A DNA stretch of 53,370 nt, taken from positions 1 through 53,370 of the forward strand of contig CAKRAK010000022.1 in NCBI GenBank assembly GCA_934294885.1. The letters are read 5' to 3'. The notes under the pieces were generated by a model. That model was not told where the DNA came from, did no database searches, and saw only the letters and a list, made by a program, of their open reading frames with translations. The translations under genes were made by a program, and so were the position numbers. This document shows, in pieces, positions 7,644 through 14,355 of the stretch. The stretch is from an uncultured Lachnospiraceae bacterium (GTDB lineage: Bacteria; Bacillota; Clostridia; Lachnospirales; Lachnospiraceae). Position 1 is the first letter of the stretch. Every line of letters starts with the position of its first letter.

Positions 7644-8261
7644 TCACACCGCATTTACATTCTCCACTTCTTTAATAAAATCATAAAACTTGTTTCTTTT
7701 CAACCCTGTACGCTTCATACCCTCTACGGCAGTAATGCTACCAGCCTTCCATAAATCATAAACCTCTTTGAAATTATCAGGACATTTCAAAGCAGGACGA
7801 CCAAATTTCTGCCCCTTCGCTTTAGCTGAATCAATGCCAGCCCTCTGCCTAACTTTTATCTCCAGACGCTCGTGCTCGGCAAATGATCCTAATACTTCAA
7901 GCAGTATGTTCTGCACCATATCCATAATCCACTCAGAACCCTCTGGAACATCCACCAGCGAAGTTGGAATATCAAGCACTTTCAAGCGGATTTCATTTTC
8001 CTTAAAATATTGAACTTCCTTTTGTATATCCTTTTTATCCCTTGAGAGTCTGTCCAAAGAACAAATAACGAGCGTGTCACCCTTACGCAATAAAGAATAC
8101 TTTAAATACAAATACCCCGTTCTTTGTAAATCGGCACCTGACTGCTTGTCAGTAATGATGTTATTTTCATCAGCACCCATTGCCTTGAACATGTCCAACT
8201 GCCTCGCCAGATTTTGTCCCGTAGAACTAACCCTCGCATAGTAATATACCCTCGACTCCAT
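7644..8261 (-). CDS. Small serine recombinase (resolvase/invertase family)
   Basis: A 205-residue recombinase. The N-terminal catalytic domain (1-140) has YARVSSTGQNLARQLD with the nucleophile Ser12 and Arg10, and CSLDRLSRD with the family arginines; the E-helix segment (EVLGSFAEHERLEIKVRQRAG) shown here as separate blocks EVLGSFAEHERLE and RQRAG is normal. A short helix-turn-helix closes the protein (about 160-205). The ATG at 8261 has AAGG eight bases upstream; a GTG at 8270 is an alternative. Enzymes this short normally resolve or invert rather than integrate, so whether it moves this element is uncertain. An inverted repeat just upstream may be its res site. Confidence 0.92.
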   Translation of the reverse strand: MESRVYYYARVSSTGQNLARQLDMFKAMGADENNIITDKQSGADLQRTGYLYLKYSLLRKGDTLVICSLDRLSRDKKDIQKEVQYFKENEIRLKVLDIPTSLVDVPEGSEWIMDMVQNILLEVLGSFAEHERLEIKVRQRAGIDSAKAKGQKFGRPALKCPDNFKEVYDLWKAGSITAVEGMKRTGLKRNKFYDFIKEVENVNAV

Positions 8262-8288
8262 ATAATGCACCTTCCTTTTTCCAAATAC

Positions 8289-8400
8289 TGTTTATTAAGG
8301 TGGGTGGCACTTTCTAAATGTTTATTAACCAAAGTGACCACCTTTATCAACATAAATAACCACCCAATTTAGACTGTTTATAAATGTATACCTTAATAAA
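8289..8400. promoter_or_regulatory. Candidate res site of the serine recombinase
   Basis: TGTTTATTAA occurs at 8289-8298 and 8319-8328 (30 bp apart), with an inverted near-copy TTAATAAA at 8393-8400. Overlapping these is an imperfect inverted repeat with AAGGTGG..CACTTT arms (8297-8313 against 8331-8344). Multiple inverted and direct subsites immediately upstream of a resolvase gene are what a res site looks like, and binding there would also autoregulate the gene. Confidence 0.5.
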
Positions 8401-8983
8401 TGGTGTTGCTAATGTAACTCTGAATACCACGTATCACAAGTCGCTAACTACACCAAATATATCGCAGGTATAATCCCCCTCTTTTGGTACATTTGTATCC
8501 TTGAAAGGACAGCCTACCCCAGATTGGGATTTCCTTAATCATTTGATACCTTTTCATATTTTGTTGGGCGTTGGGAAAATCCAGAGAATACACCATATAA
8601 ATTCATGGGTGCTAAAAAATACATTTAAGATTTCAGAAATTTTAATCAAATAACATAATCAAGTTTTACGTTTCAATTTTTGCTTAATCATAGTCTGAGT
8701 TGCAAGAAAAATGGCACATTACAGCCACCAGTTTTTAGCGGAACAACTTTTGCAGTTCAGAACAACACCAGTTTATGCTCGGTACAACTTCAGTGCTTCT
8801 CGCACCAAATACACTTCAACCAAAGAAAAATACAGGACACCCCAAGAATATACACAGAACAACCGCAGTACTTCTCATATAAAATACACTTCAACCAAAG
8901 AAAAACACAAAACAACGACAGGTTATATCTGGACATCGTTGTCACTATCAGCTACCCCGTTCATACCAAGGACACAAGGGTAC
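8401..8983. other. Gene-poor part of the element, with possible gene remnants
   Basis: No convincing gene in almost 600 bases. A minus-strand frame of 50 codons (8596 to 8444) begins MVYSLDFPNAQQ and has no ribosome site; it could be a decayed fragment. Open plus-strand frames from 8680 and 8711 have poor composition, no ribosome site and run into the lipoprotein gene on the other strand, so I regard them as chance. The section holds a 75-bp tandem repeat described separately. Confidence 0.5.
8781..8905. repeat. Two-copy 75-bp tandem repeat
   Basis: The 24 bases at 8807-8830 recur exactly at 8882-8905, 75 bp apart, and flanking stretches such as CAGTRCTTCTC are also similar. Only two clear copies exist, with a degenerate third trace upstream near 8740. 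Function unknown. Confidence 0.7.
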
Positions 8984-9015
8984 AAAAAACTGACAGCCAT
9001 CAAAATGACTGCCAG
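8984..9015 (-). terminator. Terminator after the lipoprotein gene
   Basis: CTGACAGCCAT (8990-9000) against ATGACTGCCAG (9005-9015). The stem is complete only on the minus strand, where the two mismatches become G-U pairs, and there it is followed by six T. Confidence 0.75.
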
Positions 9016-9040
9016 CTTTACAACCTGTTATTTTGTTAAA

Positions 9041-10210
9041 CTAATTAAACTTAGAGAAAACACCATCTGTAAATTCTATATCGCCAACAATAACAGACTG
9101 TATCCGTTTATAATCAATAATATTTTCATTAAAATCAATAACAACATAGTCTATCGAATTATCAGGGTCATCTGCGGCAAAGTAATAACTGACTTCACCT
9201 GTAACTGGTGTTTCCGTTCCATCTTTCCATCTGATTTTTACATAACCATCTTTTTCTATTCTCGCTTGTTCATTCTCATCTATTCCATTTGTAAAATAAA
9301 TTTCCATATGAGAAGCATGTAAATTTATATGCATTCCCGATGCATCCTCCGGGTATGTCAAACATCCATCACCCCAATACAAATTATCACCATAAGAAAC
9401 ATCCTTAAAGATATAATCTGAAACATTACCGTCAAGAGGCTGAGCTTCCTTTATCTCTGTATCCATGTCGTCTTTCTCAGTTGCACCAGCCCCATTCAAA
9501 GCTAGAATCAGACCATCATACTCAGCCGGTACAACTGCTACCATTGTAAAATCAAATGTATATGCGATAGTTGCCTTTGCTCTCGTATTATTGTCAAAAT
9601 ATGACCAACTAGGTTCTTCTTCAAAATTACTTTCAAATGAACTACCTGCAGAAATCTTATATTCTTTTCCATCAACTTCAACAACAGAATCTGTATAGTA
9701 TGAATTCTCCTCATCTGTCATGTCCGCACATGGAAATTCTGTACCCGTATATGCATCTACAAAATTATAATTCATTATATACACATTTGGCGTAAACCCT
9801 GAACCAGCCGCCATCATGCCACTCCAAGTACCCCGTACACTATACGTTACGGTATATGTAACATTTCCATCTGCATCTGGCTCGCTTACATCAATGCTAG
9901 GCTCTGAATAGGTTGCATCCTTCTGTGTCATTTCCACACTGTCATCTTCGGAACCATCTTCATTTCGTGCATATGTATATGCAGGAATGGATACCTCTCC
10001 CTCAGTAAATGAAATACTATTCTCACTAAACCAAGTGCTTACTTCTTCCTCTGTTGCTTCCTCGGTGTCTGTATCGGATGCCACTTCAGCCTCTGTTGTT
10101 ACATCCCCCGTTGTACCATCTGCTGTCGTGCTACCCGTATCTTTACCACAACCAACCATGCTTAAGCCAAGGGCTAAAACTGCCCCGACTAATAAAAATT
10201 TTCTTCTCAT
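9041..10210 (-). CDS. Putative lipoprotein of unknown function
   Basis: A 389-residue secreted protein. MRRKFLLVGAVLALGLSMVGC is a signal peptide ending in a lipobox (LSMVGC), so the mature protein should be lipid-anchored at Cys. A Thr/Asp/Glu-rich linker (about residues 25-60) is followed by a mostly beta-type region with many aromatic and acidic residues that I cannot assign. ATG 10210 follows GAGGAGG by six bases; the frame continues upstream without a ribosome site. It has its own strong promoter with an operator-like palindrome and is divergent from a small HTH gene. It is cargo of the att-bounded element. A surface or exclusion role is possible but unproven. Confidence 0.8.
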   Translation of the reverse strand: MRRKFLLVGAVLALGLSMVGCGKDTGSTTADGTTGDVTTEAEVASDTDTEEATEEEVSTWFSENSISFTEGEVSIPAYTYARNEDGSEDDSVEMTQKDATYSEPSIDVSEPDADGNVTYTVTYSVRGTWSGMMAAGSGFTPNVYIMNYNFVDAYTGTEFPCADMTDEENSYYTDSVVEVDGKEYKISAGSSFESNFEEEPSWSYFDNNTRAKATIAYTFDFTMVAVVPAEYDGLILALNGAGATEKDDMDTEIKEAQPLDGNVSDYIFKDVSYGDNLYWGDGCLTYPEDASGMHINLHASHMEIYFTNGIDENEQARIEKDGYVKIRWKDGTETPVTGEVSYYFAADDPDNSIDYVVIDFNENIIDYKRIQSVIVGDIEFTDGVFSKFN

Positions 10211-10245
10211 TTGTTTCCTCCTCAAATTTTTATAAATACCTGTCA

Positions 10246-10274
10246 ATTGTAGTCTCTTTAGTGACTATAGTCAA
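10246..10274 (-). promoter_or_regulatory. Lipoprotein promoter overlapped by a palindromic operator
   Basis: On the minus strand TTGACT (10274-10269), 17 bases and TACAAT (10251-10246). The perfect palindrome GACTATAGTC (10263-10272) covers the -35 hexamer, and half-sites TAGTC recur at 10250-10254. This is an obvious target for the divergently encoded HTH protein. Confidence 0.65.
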
Positions 10275-10318
10275 GTAAATAAGCACATAGTACTCTGAAA
10301 GGGAAAAGGAGTTAAACT

Positions 10319-10540
10319 ATGATATCATACAAGCCTTTCTGGAATACATTGAAGAAATCGAAGGAGACCACCTATACACTTATAAATCAATATCATGTCT
10401 CCAGTGCTACCCTAGATAAGTTAAGAAAAGACAAACCAATAACAACAACGACAATCAATGATCTTTGCAGGATATTAGACTGTAAAATTGAAGATATTGC
10501 CGAATATCTGCCATCAGAAGATGACCAGAGGTTATATTAG
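10319..10540 (+). CDS. Small Cro/CI-type HTH transcriptional regulator
   Basis: A 73-residue XRE-family protein of the short YozG-like kind: helix-turn-helix over residues about 12-60, with VSSATLDKLRKDKPITTTT and the closing LCRILDCKIEDIAEYL typical of this group. AAGGAG lies seven bases before ATG 10319. It is divergent from the lipoprotein gene and the space between holds a palindrome on the lipoprotein promoter, so it probably represses that gene. A bidirectional terminator separates it from the GGGtGRT gene. Confidence 0.88.
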   Translation: MISYKPFWNTLKKSKETTYTLINQYHVSSATLDKLRKDKPITTTTINDLCRILDCKIEDIAEYLPSEDDQRLY

Positions 10541-10567
10541 CGGCATCATAATGTACTATAAGACACA

Positions 10568-10607
10568 AAAAATGGCTGTATCAAGCAATGCTTGACCAGC
10601 CATTTTT
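10568..10607. terminator. Bidirectional terminator at the right end of the element
   Basis: AAAAATGGCTG (10568-10578) pairs with CAGCCATTTTT (10597-10607), with CAAGC/GCTTG continuing inside the loop. It serves the HTH gene on the plus strand and, lying 25 bases after its stop codon, the GGGtGRT gene on the minus strand. It thus replaces the stranded native terminator. Confidence 0.85.
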
Positions 10608-10628
10608 ATGATTATACATAACTTATTC

Positions 10629-10668
10629 TATTTAGAACTTACCAGCCTTTGCTGCTTCCTCGATGGAA
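10629..10668 (-). repeat. Right attachment-site repeat; functional end of the GGGtGRT gene
   Basis: Same 40 bases as 5854-5893 with one synonymous change. This copy supplies the last codons and stop of the intact gene and was probably brought in by the element. Confidence 0.8.
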
Positions 10669-11642
10669 ACTGCAACTGCAACTGTCATACCAACCATTGG
10701 GTTGTTACCGGCACCGATAAGACCCATCATCTCAACGTGAGCAGGAACTGATGAAGAACCTGCGAACTGAGCGTCTGAATGCATACGACCTAATGTATCT
10801 GTCATACCATAAGAAGCAGGACCTGCTGCCATGTTATCTGGGTGAAGTGTACGTCCTGTACCACCACCTGATGCAACTGAGAAATACTTCTTACCTTTCT
10901 CTAAGCACTCTTTCTTGTAAGTACCTGCAACTGGATGCTGGAATCTTGTAGGGTTTGTTGAGTTACCTGTGATAGATACGTCAACGCCTTCCTTCCACAT
11001 GATAGCAACACCTTCTGGTACAGAGTTTGCACCGTAACAGTTAACCTTAGCACGAAGTCCCTCTGAATAAGACTTACGGAATACTTCTTTAACTTCATTT
11101 GTATATGGATCATACTCTGTCTCAACAAATGTAAATCCGTTAATACGAGAGATAATCTGTGCAGCGTCTTTTCCTAAACCATTCAGGATAACACGAAGTG
11201 GTTTCTGACGAACTTTGTTAGCCTTCTCAGCAATACCGATTGCACCCTCAGCAGCTGCGAATGACTCATGTCCTGCTAAGAAACAGAAGCACTCTGTCTC
11301 TTCCTCAAGTAACATCTTACCTAAGTTACCATGTCCTAAACCTACCTTACGTGTATCAGCTACAGAACCAGGAATACAGAAAGACTGAAGTCCCTCTCCG
11401 ATTGCTGCTGCTGCGTCTGCTGCTCTTCTGCAACCCTTCTTGATTGCGATTGCTGCACCTACTGTGTATGCCCAACAAGCGTTTTCAAAACAGATTGGCT
11501 GAATTCCTTTAATCTGATTATATACGTCTAAGCCAGCGTCCTTAGTAATCTTCTCTGCTTCTTCAATAGAGGAAATACCGTAGCTTGCTAATACTTCATT
11601 AATCTTATCAATTCTTCTTTCATATGATTCAAATAATGCCAT
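10632..11642 (-). CDS. GGGtGRT protein
   Basis: A 336-residue protein of the GGGtGRT family, named for the glycine-rich motif seen here as SVASGGGTGRTLHPDNMAAG near residue 255. Established knowledge: the family is found mainly in anaerobes next to a NifU-like iron-sulfur scaffold gene, and its exact biochemical role is not settled. Here that partner is directly upstream, 20 bases away. AGGAGG is ten bases before ATG 11642. The codon choice is restricted, suggesting strong expression. The last twelve codons are the integration target of the adjacent element, and the protein sequence is unchanged by the insertion. Confidence 0.92.
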   Translation of the reverse strand: MALFESYERRIDKINEVLASYGISSIEEAEKITKDAGLDVYNQIKGIQPICFENACWAYTVGAAIAIKKGCRRAADAAAAIGEGLQSFCIPGSVADTRKVGLGHGNLGKMLLEEETECFCFLAGHESFAAAEGAIGIAEKANKVRQKPLRVILNGLGKDAAQIISRINGFTFVETEYDPYTNEVKEVFRKSYSEGLRAKVNCYGANSVPEGVAIMWKEGVDVSITGNSTNPTRFQHPVAGTYKKECLEKGKKYFSVASGGGTGRTLHPDNMAAGPASYGMTDTLGRMHSDAQFAGSSSVPAHVEMMGLIGAGNNPMVGMTVAVAVSIEEAAKAGKF

Positions 11643-11662
11643 GTTCTCGTTACCTCCTTCTA

Positions 11663-12370
11663 TTATTTCTCAATCTCTTTGTCTGTACGTGGGTCGATTA
11701 ACTTAACTGCATCAGCAACTCTACCGTACTGACCACAAGACTTCTCATAAGCGGTGTTAGGATCATCACCCTTCTTAATGAAGTCAGTCATCTTACCAAG
11801 GTTAACGAACTTATAACCGATGATTAAGTCTTCTGCATCTAATGCGATAGCAGTTACATAACCCTCAGCCATCTCTAAGTAACGAGGACCCTTCTTCAAT
11901 GTTCCGTACATCGTACCAACCTGTGAACGAAGTCCTTTACCTAAATCTTCAAGACCTGCTCCGATAGGAAGTCCTTCCTCAGAGAATGCACTCTGTGAAC
12001 GTCCGTAAACAATCTGAAGGAATAACTCTCTCATAGCTGTATTAATTGCATCACAAACTAAGTCTGTGTTCAAAGCTTCCATAACAGTTAAACCAGGAAG
12101 AATCTCTGCTGACATAGCTGCTGAATGTGTCATACCTGAACATCCGATTGTCTCAACTAATGCTTCCTGAATAATACCTTCCTTAACGTTCAATGTTAAC
12201 TTGCAGGCACCCTGCTGTGGTGCACACCAGCCAACACCATGTGTTAAGCCGGAAATATCCTTAACTTCTTTTGCCTGTACCCACTTTGCTTCCTCTGGAA
12301 TCGGTGCACAACCATGATGTACGCCCTGAGCAACTGGACACATGTTTTCTACTTCTTGTGAATAAATCAT
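11663..12370 (-). CDS. NifU-like iron-sulfur cluster assembly scaffold protein
   Basis: A 235-residue protein related to the NifU N-terminal scaffold fold. Cysteines are found in MCPVAQGVHHGC, GWCAPQQGAC and ETIGCSGMTHS, the last of which corresponds to the cluster-binding loop, and near the end in SCGQYG. It would assemble or carry an iron-sulfur cluster, presumably for or with the GGGtGRT protein encoded next. ATG 12370 is chosen because AAAGGAG lies seven bases upstream; the frame upstream to 12469 has no ribosome site. The pair forms a two-gene operon. Confidence 0.88.
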   Translation of the reverse strand: MIYSQEVENMCPVAQGVHHGCAPIPEEAKWVQAKEVKDISGLTHGVGWCAPQQGACKLTLNVKEGIIQEALVETIGCSGMTHSAAMSAEILPGLTVMEALNTDLVCDAINTAMRELFLQIVYGRSQSAFSEEGLPIGAGLEDLGKGLRSQVGTMYGTLKKGPRYLEMAEGYVTAIALDAEDLIIGYKFVNLGKMTDFIKKGDDPNTAYEKSCGQYGRVADAVKLIDPRTDKEIEK

Positions 12371-12524
12371 GTTGAAACTCCTTTCAAATTTTAAAATTAC
12401 CCGGCATGTATCTACCTGCTGAAATAGATAAAACGCCGTAACTGGATATATTTTCTCATATATCGACAAAAAAATCTAGTCCTAAATTGGGGAAATATTG
12501 AATTTACAAAACTCCAATCAGCAT

Positions 12525-12553
12525 TTGAAATTCCTCTTGGAAAGTGCTATAAT
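12525..12553 (+). promoter_or_regulatory. Promoter of the SulP permease gene
   Basis: TTGAAA, 17 bases and TATAAT. A small hairpin (AACTC-AGC-GAGTT, 12558-12570) followed by T6 would be at the extreme 5' end of the transcript. It is too close to the start to be useful as an attenuator and more likely protects the RNA end. Confidence 0.75.
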
Positions 12554-12627
12554 GTCGAACTCAGCGAGTTTTTTATAAAGAAAATTTTACAATTACGCAA
12601 AATCAATTCATTTAAGGGGAGAGAAAA

Positions 12628-14274
12628 ATGAAACAGGACAAATTAAAACCAATGCTTTTCAGTGTTATGAAAAAGTACACAAAGGAACAATTGATAAAGG
12701 ATATCATCGCCGGTATCATCGTGGCAATTATCGCATTACCATTATCCATTGCATTAGCCCTTGCCTCCGGTGTGAATCCGGAACAGGGTATCTACACAGC
12801 AATTGTGGCAGGTTTTTTAATTTCCTTCTTCGGAGGAAGCCGGGTTCAGATTGCCGGTCCCACAGCCGCATTTGCAACCATTGTTGCAGGAATCGTTGCC
12901 AAAAACGGAATGGAAGGATTGATCATGGCAACCATTATTGCCGGCGTTCTTCTGATTTTGATGGGTGTATTCCGTGTTGGTGCATTAATCAAATTTATTC
13001 CTTATACCATTGTTACGGGATTTACTGCGGGAATTGCCGTGACGATTTTAATCGGTCAGTTAAAGGATTTCTTCGGACTGACCTATGGAAAAGGAATCAA
13101 ACCGGTAGAAACCATGGAAAAAATGCAATGTGTCATCCAATATTTTTCCACAGTCAATATATGGGCAGTAGTTGTTGGCGCAATATGTCTCGCCATTTTG
13201 ATTGTATGGCCATTTATAAACAAAACCATTCCCGGTTCTCTGATTGCGGTTATCGCCGGCATTTTGATTGTAAAGCTGGCTGACCTTCCTGTAAATACCA
13301 TTGGCGACCTGTACACCATCAGCAGCAGTCTTCCACCATTTCAGGTTCCCCATTTCAGTATGGAAATTCTTCGTAGTGAAATGTCAGACGGTTTTACCAT
13401 TGCCATACTGGCAGCCATTGAATCCCTGCTATCCTGCGTAGTTGCTGACAGTATGATCAATTCCCATCATCGTTCCAATATGGAATTAATCGCTCAGGGT
13501 ATCGGTAACCTTGGCTCCGCATTCTTTGGCGGTATTCCTGCAACGGGAGCCATCGCACGAACTGCTGCCAATATCAAAAACGGTGGACGTACACCTATTG
13601 CCGGAATGGTTCATGCCGTTGTTCTTATGCTGGTACTGGTTGTGCTAATGCCTTATGCCGCATTGATTCCGATGCCAACCATCGCCGCCATCCTGTTTAT
13701 GGTTGCCTATAATATGTGCGGCTGGAGAACCTTTGTAAACCTATGTAAAACCGCACCAAAAAGTGACATTATCGTTTTAGTCTTAACATTTATCTTAACG
13801 GTAGTATTTGATCTGGTTGTGGCAATCGAGGTCGGAATGATGATTGCCTGCGTATTATTCATGAAGAGAATGAGTGAGGAAACAGAAGTAAAAGGATGGA
13901 CCTACTATGATGATGAAACAGATCCGGATTCTATTGAATTAAGGGAAGTTCCTCATGCCATCCGGGTGTATGAAATCAGTGGTCCGATGTTCTTCGGTGC
14001 CGCAGACAGAATCGCAGATATTACATTAAAGGAATACACAAAATGTCTGGTTATCCGTATGCGTGGTGTTCCTGCGGTGGATGCTACCGCAATGCATTCT
14101 TTGGAGATTCTTTATGAAGATTGTAAGAAACATCATGTACAGCTGATTTTCTCCCATGTCAATGAGCAGCCATACAAAACAATGGAAAAAGACGGCTTTG
14201 TTGATCTGGTAGGAAAAGAAAATTTCTGTAACCATATAGATGACGCCTTAGAACGGGCTTCCGGCTTATTATAA
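12628..14274 (+). CDS. SulP-family anion permease with STAS domain
   Basis: A 548-residue membrane transporter for sulfate or a similar anion (bicarbonate and others are known in the family). About 12-14 membrane segments cover residues 25-420; the family signature lies around PLSIALALASGVNPEQGIY. A cytoplasmic STAS domain closes the protein (about 440-548, with VPAVDATAMHSLE as its conserved loop). Full family length. GGGGAG is five bases before ATG 12628. It stands alone with its own promoter and a strong terminator, so it is a single-gene unit. The substrate cannot be fixed from sequence. Confidence 0.92.
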   Translation: MKQDKLKPMLFSVMKKYTKEQLIKDIIAGIIVAIIALPLSIALALASGVNPEQGIYTAIVAGFLISFFGGSRVQIAGPTAAFATIVAGIVAKNGMEGLIMATIIAGVLLILMGVFRVGALIKFIPYTIVTGFTAGIAVTILIGQLKDFFGLTYGKGIKPVETMEKMQCVIQYFSTVNIWAVVVGAICLAILIVWPFINKTIPGSLIAVIAGILIVKLADLPVNTIGDLYTISSSLPPFQVPHFSMEILRSEMSDGFTIAILAAIESLLSCVVADSMINSHHRSNMELIAQGIGNLGSAFFGGIPATGAIARTAANIKNGGRTPIAGMVHAVVLMLVLVVLMPYAALIPMPTIAAILFMVAYNMCGWRTFVNLCKTAPKSDIIVLVLTFILTVVFDLVVAIEVGMMIACVLFMKRMSEETEVKGWTYYDDETDPDSIELREVPHAIRVYEISGPMFFGAADRIADITLKEYTKCLVIRMRGVPAVDATAMHSLEILYEDCKKHHVQLIFSHVNEQPYKTMEKDGFVDLVGKENFCNHIDDALERASGLL

Positions 14275-14280
14275 ACAAAA

Positions 14281-14340
14281 ACGTCATATGTACTTCGTAC
14301 CGGCTTTCATACCGGCAATTGTACATATGACGTTTTTTAT
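14281..14340. terminator. Bidirectional terminator between sulP and the GH3 gene
   Basis: A 13-bp perfect stem ACGTCATATGTAC/GTACATATGACGT (14281-14293, 14321-14333) with an inner ACCGG/CCGG(T) hairpin, T6 to the right and A-rich sequence to the left. It separates convergent genes. Confidence 0.9.
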
Positions 14341-14355
14341 TTTTATAAAGAATCC

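Larger units (their letters stand above)
5854..10668. mobile_element. Small integrative element inserted in the 3' end of the GGGtGRT gene
   Basis: About 4.8 kb bounded by a 40-bp direct repeat (5854-5893 and 10629-10668, 39/40 identical). Both copies encode the last codons of the GGGtGRT protein, SIEEAAKAGKF plus stop; the single difference is synonymous (AAA against AAG for Lys). The right copy completes the intact gene and the left copy is a displaced end next to the old terminator. Such regeneration of a 3' gene end is typical of site-specific integration. Inside are a small serine recombinase, an Xis-like protein, an uncharacterised zinc-ribbon protein, a lipoprotein and an HTH regulator. 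No replication or conjugation gene is evident, and no clear full-length integrase. Confidence 0.75.

Noticed and set aside
8807..8905. Repeats as a CRISPR array
   Set aside because: Only two copies of a 24-base repeat 75 bp apart, no further units and no cas gene.
8680..9322. Two overlapping plus-strand open frames
   Set aside because: No ribosome site, biased composition caused by the tandem repeat, and overlap with the lipoprotein gene, which has a signal peptide, promoter and terminator on the other strand.
12558..12575. Hairpin plus T6 as an attenuator of the SulP gene
   Set aside because: It would begin at or within a few bases of the transcript start, too early for a regulated terminator; more likely a 5'-end-stabilising hairpin.
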